DNA of 64,000 nucleotides from positions 1 through 64,000 of the forward strand of contig JAKLKU010000012.1 of NCBI GenBank assembly GCA_023150475.1, in the 5' to 3' direction. Of this stretch, positions 16,874 through 26,400 are shown one piece after another (positions within the stretch are counted from its first letter, which is position 1; every line of letters starts with the position of its first letter). The stretch comes from Planctomycetota bacterium (GTDB lineage: Bacteria; Planctomycetota; UBA1135; GCA-002686595). Below the pieces are notes generated by a model. The model ran no database searches. It was given only the letters and a program-made list of their open reading frames with translations, and was not told the origin of the DNA. Made by a program: the position numbers and the translations under genes.

Positions 16874-17866
16874 TCACGGCACCGGAATCGTCTCGAGCAG
16901 CCGGTCGACCAGCTTGTCGGAGGTGATGCCTTCGGCGTCGGCTTCGTAGGTCGGGATGACTCGGTGGCGCAGCACGTCGTGCGCGACGCGCTTGATGTCG
17001 CCCGGCACGACGTAGGCGCGGCCGTCGAGCAACGCGTTGGCGCGGCTCGTCAAGGCGAGCCAGATCGACGCACGCGGGCTCGCGCCGTAGCGGATGCGCG
17101 GCGCGAGCTCGGCGAGGCCCGAGCTCTTCGGATCGCGCGTCGCGTGCACCAGAGAGACGATGTACTGCTTGAGCCGCGGATCGAGGTTGACGCGATCGAC
17201 CGCCACGCGCGCCGAGCGGATCTCGTCGAGCGAGACCACCGAACGCACCTTCGGCGGCGTCGCGGTGCGCGCCATGCGATCGAGCACGGCGAGCTCCTCT
17301 TCCTTCGACGGATAGCGGATCACGAGCTTCAACGCGAAACGGTCGAGCTGGGCTTCGGGCAGCGAGTACGTGCCCTCCTGCTCGAGCGGGTTCATCGTCG
17401 CGAGCACCAGGAACGGATCGGGCAACGCGAACGTCTGGCCGCCGATCGAGACGTGCCGCTCCTGCATCGCTTCGAGCAACGCGGACTGCACCTTGGCGGG
17501 CGCGCGGTTGACTTCGTCGGCGAGCACGAAATTCGCGAACACCGGCCCCTTGCGGATCGTGAACTCGCCGGTCTTCGCGTTGTAGATCTCGGTGCCGATC
17601 AGGTCGGACGGCAGCAGGTCCGGCGTGAACTGCAAGCGGTTGAAGCTCGCGTTGACTGCGCCGGCGAGCGTCGACGCGGCGAGCGACTTGGCGAGGCCCG
17701 GCACGCCTTCGAGCAACACGTGGCCGCCGGCGAGCAGCGCGATCTCGAGCCCGTGGACGAGTTCGCCCTGGCCGATGATCACTTCGGCGACGGCGGTCGA
17801 GAGCTCGCCGATCCAGGGATGCTCGAGGTGCGTGCGCGGAGCGACGGCGGGTTCGGTCGGTGTCAT
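16874..17866 (-). CDS. moxR: MoxR family AAA+ ATPase
   Basis: 330 residues. It has the Walker A motif GVPGLAKS (about 57-64), the MoxR-typical RLQFTPDLLPSDLIGTEIYN segment, Walker B LADEVNRAP, sensor 1 ATMNP, the EGTYSLPEAQLDRF region, and a C-terminal lid helix domain. MoxR ATPases act as chaperone-like partners of VWA-domain proteins, and here five VWA/DUF58/Bat-type partners follow. It is the first gene of the operon. The ATG at 17866 starts just before the conserved N-terminus, and an upstream extension of 21 codons is basic and unlikely. No good Shine-Dalgarno sequence is seen. Confidence 0.93.
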   Translation of the reverse strand: MTPTEPAVAPRTHLEHPWIGELSTAVAEVIIGQGELVHGLEIALLAGGHVLLEGVPGLAKSLAASTLAGAVNASFNRLQFTPDLLPSDLIGTEIYNAKTGEFTIRKGPVFANFVLADEVNRAPAKVQSALLEAMQERHVSIGGQTFALPDPFLVLATMNPLEQEGTYSLPEAQLDRFALKLVIRYPSKEEELAVLDRMARTATPPKVRSVVSLDEIRSARVAVDRVNLDPRLKQYIVSLVHATRDPKSSGLAELAPRIRYGASPRASIWLALTSRANALLDGRAYVVPGDIKRVAHDVLRHRVIPTYEADAEGITSDKLVDRLLETIPVP

Positions 17867-18203
17867 GGAGGAGCCGAGTGGGACGAGCGCGCGTTTACGC
17901 GCCTTGGCGCACCGCCGTTGGCGACACACCTCGGGGTCCTGCGCGGGCGGCGGATTCTAGGGAGCCCGTCCGAGCCTCGCCACGCGCCAGGCGCGGGCTT
18001 GCCGAGACTTTGCAGCCACGCTCCGTACGGACTTGGCGCGAACATCCGTGCGCCGCCTGGCCGACGCGAGTCCTGCGCACCGCGGACTATGCGAGTTCCT
18101 CGGCCGGCGCCCGTGCGGTGCCCGTCGCGAACACGTCCACGGTCGTGCGGGTCGCCACCGAGCTCCTCCTGGATAACGCCCTTCCGACCACGGAGCCCGA
18201 GCC
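17867..18203. promoter_or_regulatory. Divergent promoter region between moxR and groEL
   Basis: 337 bases without a credible gene. It must carry promoters for the Bat operon (left) and the chaperonin operon (right). I looked for a CIRCE element (TTAGCACTC-N9-GAGTGCTAA) and found none. A short inverted repeat GGCGC-N10-GCGCC lies at 18035-18054. A Shine-Dalgarno-like GGAG at 18192-18195 lies eight bases before the groEL ATG. GATAAC at about 18172-18177 could be a -10 box. All of these are weak in such GC-rich DNA. Confidence 0.4.
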
Positions 18204-19859
18204 ATGAGCGTCAAACAACTGCTGCTGCGCGACGAAGCCCGCACGAAGTTGCTCGCCGGCGCGACGGCGTTGACGGACGCGGTGCGCGTCACGTTGGGTC
18301 CCAAGTCGAAGTGCGTGCTCGTCGACCGCAAGTGGGCGCCGCCGCTCGTCTGCAACGACGGAGTGACGATCGCGAAACAGGTCGAGCTCGCCGATCCGGT
18401 CGAGAACCTCGGCGCGCGCATGTTGCGCGAAGCCGCGTCGCGCACCGGCGATGCCGTCGGCGACGGCACGACGACGGCGACGCTGCTCGCCCACGCGCTC
18501 TTCGCCGAAGGCCTGCGCAACGTCGCGGCGGGCGCCAGTGCGATCGATCTGAAACATGGGCTCGACGTCGGTCTCGAAACGAGCGTGCGAACGCTGCGCG
18601 AGCTCTCTCGGCCCGTCACGAGCAAGAAGGACAAGGCCCAAGTCGCGACGATCTCCGGACACAACGACGTCGCGATGGGCGAGCTCGTCGCCGACGCGAT
18701 GGAACGCGTCGGCTCCGACGGCGCGGTCACGGTCGAAGAAGCGAAAGGCACCGAGACCGTGCTCGAAGTCGTCGAGGGACTGCAGTTCGACCACGGCTAC
18801 CTCTCGCCATACTTCGTCACGGTGCCGGAGCGCATGGAAGCCGTGCTCGAAGAGCCGTCGATCCTGCTCCACGAGAAGCGCATCTCGAACCTCAACGACT
18901 TGATCCCGTTGCTCGAAGAAGTCGCGAAGGCAGGGAGACCGTTGCTCGTGATCGCCGAGGACGTCGAAGGCGAGGCGCTCGCGACGCTGGTGATCAACAA
19001 ACTGCGCGGGACGCTCACCGCCGTGGCGGTCAAGGCGCCGGGCTACGGCGAACGACGGCGCGCGATGCTCGAGGACATCGCGCTGCTCACCGGCGGCAAA
19101 GCGGTGACCGAGGAGCTCGGCGTCAAACTCGCGAACCTGACGCTCGAGGCACTCGGCAGCGCGCGGCGCGTCGTCGTCGGACGCGAGCACACGACGATCG
19201 TCGGCGGCAAAGGCTCGCGCGAAGCGATCGCCGGACGGATCCAGGAGCTCAAGCGCGAACTCGAGCGCACGAAGAGCGATTACGACCGCGAGAAACTCGA
19301 GGAACGGCTCGCGAAACTCTCCGGCGGCGTCGCCGTGATCCGAGTCGGAGCGCCTTCGGAAGCAGAGATGAAGAACCGCAAGGAAGCGTTCGACGACGCG
19401 ATCGCTGCAACCAAGGCCGCCGTCGCCGAAGGCATCGTGCCCGGCGGTGGACTCGCGCTGCTGCGTTGCGCCGCCGCGCTGGAATCCACCGAGGCGCGCG
19501 CCGAGGGCGACGTGCGCACCGGACTCAAGATGCTGCGGCGTGCACTCGAGGCGCCGGCGCGGCAGATCGCGATCAACTCAGGATTCGACGGGGGCGTGAT
19601 CGTCGAGCGCATGAAGGGCTCGGCCGCGGCGCCCGGCAGCGCCATGCACGAAACTGGCGCGCTCGGCTTCGATGCTGCGGAAGGCCGCTTCGTCGACATG
19701 TTCGTCGCGGGCATCGTCGACCCGACCAAGGTCGTGCGCATCGCGCTCGAGAACGCCGTGTCCGTCGCGGGCACGCTGTTGCTCGCCGAAGGCACGTTGA
19801 CCGAAGTGGTCGAGAAGGAACCGAAACACGAGCGCGAGCGCGAACCGGAGCTCGTGTGA
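18204..19859 (+). CDS. Chaperonin GroEL paralogue (Hsp60)
   Basis: 551 residues, full GroEL length, all domains present. ATPase residues are kept: GDGTTTAT with Asp87 (same numbering as E. coli) and the Asp of FDDAI in the position of E. coli Asp398, followed by GIVPGGGLALLR. The N-terminal region is diverged (PKSKCVLVDRKWAPPLVC). The C-terminus ends in a charged LTEVVEKEPKHERERE tail instead of the Gly-Gly-Met repeats of housekeeping GroEL. There is no groES upstream or downstream. It is followed after 11 bases by a phosphoribosyltransferase and then a hibernation factor, which suggests an accessory, stress-induced chaperonin rather than the main groEL. Confidence 0.93.
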   Translation: MSVKQLLLRDEARTKLLAGATALTDAVRVTLGPKSKCVLVDRKWAPPLVCNDGVTIAKQVELADPVENLGARMLREAASRTGDAVGDGTTTATLLAHALFAEGLRNVAAGASAIDLKHGLDVGLETSVRTLRELSRPVTSKKDKAQVATISGHNDVAMGELVADAMERVGSDGAVTVEEAKGTETVLEVVEGLQFDHGYLSPYFVTVPERMEAVLEEPSILLHEKRISNLNDLIPLLEEVAKAGRPLLVIAEDVEGEALATLVINKLRGTLTAVAVKAPGYGERRRAMLEDIALLTGGKAVTEELGVKLANLTLEALGSARRVVVGREHTTIVGGKGSREAIAGRIQELKRELERTKSDYDREKLEERLAKLSGGVAVIRVGAPSEAEMKNRKEAFDDAIAATKAAVAEGIVPGGGLALLRCAAALESTEARAEGDVRTGLKMLRRALEAPARQIAINSGFDGGVIVERMKGSAAAPGSAMHETGALGFDAAEGRFVDMFVAGIVDPTKVVRIALENAVSVAGTLLLAEGTLTEVVEKEPKHEREREPELV

Positions 19860-19870
19860 AAGGCGGCGCC

Positions 19871-20539
19871 ATGGACGGACGCACGTGCTTCTTCCTCGAT
19901 CGTCAGGACGCCGGCGAGCGACTCGCGAGGGCCCTGCGCGAGATCGCGCTCTGCCATCCATTGGTGCTCGGCATCCCGCGCGGCGGCGTGCCGGTCGCGG
20001 CGACCGTCGCGCGCGCGCTGGGCGGCGACCTCGACATCGTCTTGGTGCGCAAACTGCGCGCCCCCGGCGCGCCCGAGCTCGCGCTCGGCGCCGTCGCGGC
20101 GGACGGCACCACCGCGTGGAACCCCGGCGTGTTGCGCGCACTCGGGCTCGCGCCCTCCGACGTCGCGGCGGAACGCGATCGGCGCGCGCGCGAGGCCGCG
20201 TTGCGCGCGCGCGCCTTGCGTGGCGGTCTCCCGCCGATCGGCGTCGCGGGCAGGGACGTGCTCGTGATCGACGACGGTGTCGCGACCGGTGCCACGCTGC
20301 GCGCGGCGTTGCGCGCGACGGCGCACCTGCGACCCGCGCGGCTCTGCGCGGCGGTGCCCGTCGGCTCGCCGCACGCGTGCGCCGGGCTGCGGCTCGAGTT
20401 CCCCGAGTTCGTCTGCTTGCACGAACCGGTGGAGTTCGCCGCGGTCGGCGACCACTACCTACGCTTCCAGCCGATCGACGACGACGAAGTGACGCGGCTC
20501 CTCTCGATCCACGCCGCTCGCCCGTCGCTCGAGAACTGA
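19871..20539 (+). CDS. Phosphoribosyltransferase-domain protein
   Basis: 222 residues of the type I phosphoribosyltransferase fold. The PRPP-binding signature VLVIDDGVATGATLRAA lies at about 134-150. An earlier conserved segment, LGIPRGGVPVAATVARALGG-like (about 36-55), followed by DIVLVRKL, is typical of the stand-alone PRTase proteins found in stress and hypoxia gene clusters. The substrate base cannot be predicted from sequence; it lacks the features of the purine or pyrimidine salvage enzymes. The gene starts 11 bases after groEL with AAGG nine bases before the ATG, and ends 7 bases before the hibernation factor gene, so the three form one operon. Confidence 0.8.
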   Translation: MDGRTCFFLDRQDAGERLARALREIALCHPLVLGIPRGGVPVAATVARALGGDLDIVLVRKLRAPGAPELALGAVAADGTTAWNPGVLRALGLAPSDVAAERDRRAREAALRARALRGGLPPIGVAGRDVLVIDDGVATGATLRAALRATAHLRPARLCAAVPVGSPHACAGLRLEFPEFVCLHEPVEFAAVGDHYLRFQPIDDDEVTRLLSIHAARPSLEN

Positions 20540-20546
20540 GGTCGAC

Positions 20547-20927
20547 ATGCAAGTACCGATTCGCGTGATCTTCGACGGACTCGAACGTTCCGAAGCGATC
20601 GAGGCGCTGTGCCTGCGCGCGGCGACCAAGCTCGAGCGCTTCCACGGACACATGACGAGCTGCACGGTCAACTTGAGTCGCCCCAACCGTCGCCACGTCC
20701 AAGGCAACGTGTGGGAAGTGCGCGTGCACGTGCAGGTCCCGACCGGCGAGATCGTGACGCGAGCGACGGCGACGGAGACCGTCGATCGCCGCTACCTCGG
20801 ACCCGCGCTGCGCCGCGCGTTCCACGCGGCGCGTCGCCGGATCCAAGACGTGCTGGCGCGCCAGCGCGGCGCGATCAAGTCGCACGCGCCGCGTCGGACG
20901 CGGCCGACCGCGAACGCCGGGAAGTGA
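20547..20927 (+). CDS. Ribosome hibernation promoting factor (HPF/RaiA family), short form
   Basis: 126 residues with the beta-alpha-beta-beta-beta-alpha pattern of HPF/RaiA: an N-terminal IRVIFDGLERSEAIEALC strand-helix, a central TVNLSRPNRRH strand and ATETVDRRYLGPALRRAFHAARRRI at the end. The last 20 residues are basic and unstructured. In the family, the protein sits in the decoding centre of the 30S subunit and silences ribosomes in stationary phase. The length fits a short HPF without the C-terminal dimerisation domain. GAGG lies six bases before the ATG. It is the last gene of the chaperonin operon and would link protein folding stress with translational shutdown. Confidence 0.82.
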   Translation: MQVPIRVIFDGLERSEAIEALCLRAATKLERFHGHMTSCTVNLSRPNRRHVQGNVWEVRVHVQVPTGEIVTRATATETVDRRYLGPALRRAFHAARRRIQDVLARQRGAIKSHAPRRTRPTANAGK

Positions 20928-20928
20928 C

Positions 20929-20960
20929 GCGCCCGAGACGGACGTGCCTGCGGCGGGCGC
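20929..20960. terminator. Weak hairpin between convergent HPF and MscS genes
   Basis: The arms GCGCCCG (20929-20935) and CGGGCGC (20954-20960) pair perfectly around an 18-base loop in the 63-base convergent gap. There is no T-tract. The long loop makes this uncertain. Confidence 0.3.
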
Positions 20961-20990
20961 GCCGGGTCGGACGGAGCCGAGCGGGCGCGA

Positions 20991-22745
20991 TCAGGCGCCG
21001 AGGATCTCGTTCGCCGCAGCGCGGCCGCGCTCGAGCGCTTCGTCTTGGGTGCGCGGCGCGTCGGGATGCAGCAGGTCCTCGGGCTTCGCGAGGTGCACGG
21101 TGTGCGTCGGGAACGCGAGACCGACGTTGAGGCGTTTCGCGAGCTCGAGCACGCGCGTGTAGATCGCGTGGCGCTCCGCGACGTCCTCGCGGAACGTCGG
21201 CGCGATCACGTAGAACTGCATCAACACGTCGACCGAGCTCGCCGAGAGCTGGAAGAGCGACACTTCGAAGTTGTCCTGCCGCGCCTTCGGGTTCTTGCGG
21301 ATCAGTTCCTTGAGCCCCTCGCAGAACGCTTCGATCTTCGCCGGCGGCGTGTCGTACGTGAGCGAGAGCAACGCGCGGATGCGCTTGTATCGGCGCGCGC
21401 CGAGGTTGTCGACGTGGGCCGCGATGAAGCGCGAGTTCGGCACGGTGATCAGGCTGTCCTCCGCCGTGCGCACGCGCGTCGAACGGAAGCCGACGTCCTC
21501 GACCGAGCCTTCGACGTCGCCGACCTTGATCACGTCGCCGAGCTGGAAGGGTTTGTCGAGCAACACCGTGAAGGTGCCGAACAAGTTCTCGATCGAGTCC
21601 TTCGCGGCGAAACCGAGGGCCAACGTGCCGATCGAAATGCCTGCGATCAGGCTCGTGATGTCGTCGGTGATCAGCGTCGCGAGGTACAGGAGGCCGACGA
21701 TGACGACCACGATCTTCAACGTGCGCCGCAGGAGCGGCACGAGCACGTCGTCGAACTTGTTCTCGGTCTGCGAAGCACGTTCGGAGAGGAACGACGAAAT
21801 CACGTCGACCAACCGGAACGCGGCCCACACCGCGGCGACGTCGAGCACGAAACTCGCGGCGAAGAAGAGCACGCCGTACGCCGCGGGCTCGACGTCGAGC
21901 AACACGAGCCCCCGCGCGACGAGCAGCGCCATCAGGAAGAGTCCGAGCGGCCGTTCGAACGACGAGAGCAGCGCGCGGTCGAGCTTGATGTGCTCCGCGC
22001 GCCCGAGCCGATCGACGACGCGCCGGAACACGAACGACGCGACGATCTTGAGCGCCCAGCCGGCGAGGATCAGCGCCGCGAGCCCCATCCACTGCCAATC
22101 CTCGAGCCAGAAGTGGACCTCCTGGAAGCGCGCCGGCACCGTCGCGCGGACGCGCTCGGAGAGCGTCATGCGCTTCGCGACACCCGACACGACGGGCCAG
22201 TCCTGCACGAGCGACCACCAGTCGGAGACGGAGTCGACGACCGAGCGCGAGAACACCCAACGTCCGTCGTCGAGGCGTTCGAACTCGAGCAGGAACTTCT
22301 GATCGCCGTGGCGCTCGTTGACGAGCTCCGTCTGCGCCGTCTTCGACTCGCCTACCGCGACGATGTCGGGGTAGTCCGCCGGATCGAAGCGCTTGACGCG
22401 ATCGAGCACGAAGTCGAGGTCCTCCGCGACGCGACCGGCGGCGTAGTCCGCTTCCTTCGCCGCCATGTGGCGCACGTCGAAACAGCGCTTCGCGAGCTCG
22501 CGTGAGCGCTCGTCGCGCAGGTTCTTCCACGCGGTGATCGCGCGCTGGTAGGTCTGCATCGTCGTACGCGGATCCGAGAACTCGGGGTTCGCGGTCGCGA
22601 CGGCGCCTGCTTGCGTCACCGGTGCGAAGACCGGCGCGGCGGCAAGCGCGGCGGACGCGGGGACGCCGCAGAGCGGCACCCAGGCGAGGAGAGAGAGGCA
22701 GAACGTGAGCAGTCGACGCGAGAACGTGGAGTCAGGGAGCGCCAT
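20991..22745 (-). CDS. Mechanosensitive ion channel, MscS family
   Basis: 584 residues. A signal peptide (about 1-35) leads into a periplasmic domain of about 170 residues with Trp-rich segments (DWWSLVQDWPVV). Four to five membrane helices follow, the last being the pore helix with DITSLIAGISIGTLALGFA. The MscS core has AAKDSIENLFGTFTVLLDKPF and GDVIKVGDVEGSVEDVGFRSTRVRT, with PNS before the C-terminal alpha/beta domain. It opens under membrane tension to release solutes. The ATG at 22745 lies inside the end of the lytic transglycosylase gene (14-base overlap), so the two are translationally linked. It is the third gene of the HEAT/transglycosylase/channel operon. Confidence 0.92.
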   Translation of the reverse strand: MALPDSTFSRRLLTFCLSLLAWVPLCGVPASAALAAAPVFAPVTQAGAVATANPEFSDPRTTMQTYQRAITAWKNLRDERSRELAKRCFDVRHMAAKEADYAAGRVAEDLDFVLDRVKRFDPADYPDIVAVGESKTAQTELVNERHGDQKFLLEFERLDDGRWVFSRSVVDSVSDWWSLVQDWPVVSGVAKRMTLSERVRATVPARFQEVHFWLEDWQWMGLAALILAGWALKIVASFVFRRVVDRLGRAEHIKLDRALLSSFERPLGLFLMALLVARGLVLLDVEPAAYGVLFFAASFVLDVAAVWAAFRLVDVISSFLSERASQTENKFDDVLVPLLRRTLKIVVVIVGLLYLATLITDDITSLIAGISIGTLALGFAAKDSIENLFGTFTVLLDKPFQLGDVIKVGDVEGSVEDVGFRSTRVRTAEDSLITVPNSRFIAAHVDNLGARRYKRIRALLSLTYDTPPAKIEAFCEGLKELIRKNPKARQDNFEVSLFQLSASSVDVLMQFYVIAPTFREDVAERHAIYTRVLELAKRLNVGLAFPTHTVHLAKPEDLLHPDAPRTQDEALERGRAAANEILGA

Positions 22746-23493
22746 GGTTCGACGAGGGCACGGTCGGACCGACGAAGTTCGCGAGCTCGCCGTCACTCGC
22801 GGCGGCACTCGCTGCGGCGCGTGCGGGCGCCGGCGGTCCGATCGGGGCGAAGATGGTAGCGCGCTCGACGAAGAAGTCTCGCCAGTGGAGCACGTCGGCG
22901 ACGTAACCGAGCACGTCGGAGCGGCCCGAGCTTTCCGCCGCGTCGCGCCAACGCGACCAGCCGCCCGCCGACTTGCTCCAGCGATCGACCCGGCCCGACC
23001 CGGCGTTGTAGGCCACCAGCGCACGCTCGAGATCGCCGTCGTAGCGCTCGAGGAGCCACTTCAAGTGGTGCGCGCCGAGCAAGGCGTTGAGCTCCGCGTC
23101 CTCGAGCAACTGCTCGCGCGTCGGCGCCTCGAGGCCGAGCAACACCGCCCTCTCGACCGCCGTCTCGAGCTTCAACTGGAAGAGCCCGAGCGCTTCGGCT
23201 CCGGACAACGCCCCCACCTTGCCGCGGCTCTCGACGAACACGAGCCCGGCGAGCAAGTGTGGATCGAGCCCGACCTCCTCGCCGACGAGCCGCAGGAGCA
23301 TCGCGTGGCCTTCCACCCGCGTGACGCCGGCGGACTCCGAGACTTCGCGGCGCGCTTCGTTCGCGGCGCGCGCGAGGGGCCGGCGCATCTCGAAGAGCAA
23401 CGTGCCGATCAGCACGAGCACGACGGCGAGCACGAGCCATCGCCGCGCCGAACCGGCGAGCCCGCGCGCGTGGGCGGCGCCGGACGGCTTCAC
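22732..23493 (-). CDS. Membrane-anchored lytic transglycosylase (SLT domain)
   Basis: 253 residues. The GTG start at 23493 overlaps the stop of the HEAT-repeat gene as GTGA. A membrane anchor at about 17-37 (WLVLAVVLVLIGTLLFEM) is followed by a transglycosylase SLT domain. The catalytic Glu is in FVESRGKVGALSG, with AEALGLFQLKLETA and the ALVAYNAGSGRVDRW motif, giving the full ES-GLMQ-AYN signature in diverged form. The C-terminal 35 residues are Ala/Pro-rich. It should cut peptidoglycan glycan strands with formation of 1,6-anhydro ends, as in other family 1 lytic transglycosylases. The coupling to an MscS channel suggests a wall-and-turgor unit. Confidence 0.87.
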   Translation of the reverse strand: MKPSGAAHARGLAGSARRWLVLAVVLVLIGTLLFEMRRPLARAANEARREVSESAGVTRVEGHAMLLRLVGEEVGLDPHLLAGLVFVESRGKVGALSGAEALGLFQLKLETAVERAVLLGLEAPTREQLLEDAELNALLGAHHLKWLLERYDGDLERALVAYNAGSGRVDRWSKSAGGWSRWRDAAESSGRSDVLGYVADVLHWRDFFVERATIFAPIGPPAPARAAASAAASDGELANFVGPTVPSSNHGAP

Positions 23494-26400
23494 GGGAATC
23501 GCGCGGCGAGCGACTCGGCGAGCCCCGCGAGCCACGCGTCGCGTTCGGGCCCGACGACCGGGAGCGACCCGAGTTCGCGGCCCGCGAACGCACAGAGCTC
23601 GCGCCGCGCGCGTTCGGCGAGGTGCGGCTCGGCTCGCGCGGCGAGTCGGCAGAGGAACTCGAGGCCCTCGCGCGTGCCTTTGCCGCTCGGCCCGACGAAC
23701 GCTTCCGCGGGCGGCGCGTCGACGCCGACGCGCTCCGCGCCTTGCCGCAGCCACGCGAGCGAATCGTCGTGCACGACGCTGTCCCACCAGTCCCACCACG
23801 CACCGGCGGGATCGTCGGCGTCGCGCAGATCGACGCACGTCAGGACGCAGAGCTCGCTCGCCACCTTCGAGTCGTTCGGCGTCTCGGTGAAGAGCGTCAT
23901 CAGGATCGGCGCGGACTCCGGCGCACGTTGTTCGGCGAGCAAGAGCGCCGCTTCGCGTCGCACGGCGCCGGTCGCGCGCGCGGCGCGCAGGAGCTCGTCG
24001 TGCGCGGAGGCGCCGAGCCGCAACAGTCCGTCGCGAGCCGGCGCGTAGAGCACCGAGTTCTGGCCCTTCGCGAGCATGCTGGTGAAGAGCGGCGCGGTCC
24101 GCGGGTCGCCGAGCACGGCGAGTCCACGCGCGGCCGCGAGCTCGAGGCTCGAATCGCCCGACGAGAGCCCGATCATCAGCGCGTCGAACGCTCCGTCGCC
24201 GCCGAGCCGGCCCGCGGCTTCGAGCGCCGCCGCGCGCAACTTGCCGTCGGCGGTGCGCGCGAGCAGGAGCAGCGGCGTGCGCGCCGCTTCGACCTTCTGC
24301 TCGCCGAGCGCGAGCACGGTCGCGACTTGCACCGGAGGCACCGGATCCTCGAGCAAGCGCACGAGCACCTGCCAGTCGGCTTCCGCATCGGCCCCGGCGG
24401 TCGGACGCGCGAGTTCGCCCGCGGCGACGATGCGCAGCAGGGGCTCGGGATGCGCCGCGGCGGCGCGCACGTTCGCGCGGCCCGACGACGCGAGCACGCG
24501 GGCGATCTCGGGCGCGCCGGAGGTGCCGAGGCTGTCGGCGATCGCGAGCGCGAGGTCGTTGGCGAACTCCGGTGCGATTGGGGGCGCGACTTGGGGCGAG
24601 ATCTGGGGCCCGAGCTCGGGCGCGATCTCGGACGCAGCTTCCGGCGCGGACGCCGACTCGCCGGTCGCGGCCACGCGAGGTTCCGTTTGCGGCGAAACTG
24701 CCGTCGACGCGGCATTCGGCGCGACGGGCCGCAGCGCGCGCGCCGCTCGCAGTGCGAGCGCGATGATGCGTTTCGCACGCTCGTTCGCGGCGTTCTCCTC
24801 GCGCAACCGCGCGACCAACGTCGCGAAGTCGTTCGCGGACACGACGGCGTCGTCGGCGTACAACGCGTCGAGCTCGCGCAACATGCGGTCGCGTTCGACG
24901 AGCGGCGCCGTCGCGAGCGCAGCGAAGATGCCGTCCTTCAGGCGGAGCTTGCGCTCGAGTTCGGTGTGTTCGCCGTCCCACCACTCGCGCTCCGAGCGCC
25001 ACCAGTCGAGCTGCGTCGCGAAGCGTTGCGTGTCGCGATGGCGCTGCCACGTCTGGCGTTCACGGGCGGCGGCGAGCGCTTCGAAGACACGCTCGAACCA
25101 CGGTTCGTCCGCGTCGGCGCCGCAGCGGAAGAGCTTCGAGCGACCGCCGACGGAAAGCTCGAGCGACCGCGATCCGGAATCGGTGCGACCGCGCGTGCCG
25201 GGCAGTCGTTCCGCCGAGAGCAGACCTTCGCGGCGCGCGAGGTCGACGAGCAGGCCGAGCTCGCCGGTCGGCACGACGAAGACTTCGCCGGCGCGTCTGC
25301 TCGCGAACGCGGCTTCGGCCGCTTCGGGGCCGACCAACGTGTAGGCGTCCGCGCGGCCCGCGGTCGCGCGCACGGAGAACTCGACGCGACCGAGTTCCGC
25401 GACGTCGATCGAAAGCGCCGCACGTGCCGCCCGGAAGCCGCCCTTCTGCGCGGTCCACCATTGCACCCAGGCGGGACCGTTCGAGCCGAAGTCCTCGCCC
25501 GTGATCAACACGAGGCGTCGCGACGCGACGCCGATCGCCGAGGAGAAGTCGTTCGAGAATTCCTGGCCGCTGACGAGCTTCAGGAGCCGCACGGGCACGT
25601 CGCGATCGAGCCACGGCGTCGGGAACGACTCGTCGGCGCGGAAACCGATGCCGGCAAGCGCCGCCGCGGAGACCGCGGAGACGAACGGATCGTCGCGTTC
25701 GAGCCCTCCGAGCAAGGGCTCGACGTGCGCGGGCCCGAGGATCGGCCGCAAGGCCGTGTCCTCGCGCTCGAGCAGCGCGACCAGCGCGTACGCGCCTTCG
25801 CGCAGCACCCAGCGCGAGCCGAACGCGCGACCGAGCAACGCCGCGTCGAGGCCTTCGTCGTCGCGCAGGCCGAGCGCCGTCGCGGCCCGGTACGCGACGA
25901 TCGCGGAGCGGTCCTTCAGACGCTCGAGCAAGAGCTCGGTCGACTCGCGGCCTGGGATCGCCGCGACGAGTTCGACGGCGCGATGGCGGCCGTCGCTCTG
26001 CTCGCAGCCAAGCGCGTAACGCAGGTACGGCAGGAGGTCCGGCGAGAGCCGCTCCGAGAGCTGCCGGTACGCGAGCGCACGCACGGCGCCCTGCCGGTGA
26101 CCGAGCAACTGCGAGAAGAGTCGCGGCGACGCGCGCACCGGATCGATGTCGATCAACGCGCGCATCACGGCGGTGGCGACGTTCGGGGCGAGCTTCGATT
26201 CGAGCCGCGTGACGACGAGCTCGAAATCGCGCTCCCCACCGCCGGCGAGCAGCACCCGCGCGCCGGCGACGATCGTCGGTCCGTGTTCGGACGCGAGCGC
26301 GTAACGGCCGGCCGACAATCCGGCGTCGCCGAGTTGGATGAGGCTCCGCGCGGCTTGATCGACCAACGGATGATCGAGCGCGCGTTGTTTGCGCAGCTCC

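Noticed and set aside
18035..18054. Sigma-54-type promoter (TGGCGC...GTGCG)
   Set aside because: The spacing and the GC element do not fit TGGCAC-N5-TTGC.
17867..18203. CIRCE/HrcA operator upstream of groEL
   Set aside because: No TTAGCACTC-N9-GAGTGCTAA or close match is present. Only a weak GGCGC-N10-GCGCC inverted repeat was found.
16964..19870. Upstream extension of the phosphoribosyltransferase frame through groEL and antisense moxR
   Set aside because: The frame is open only because of base composition. The real protein begins at the ATG at 19871.
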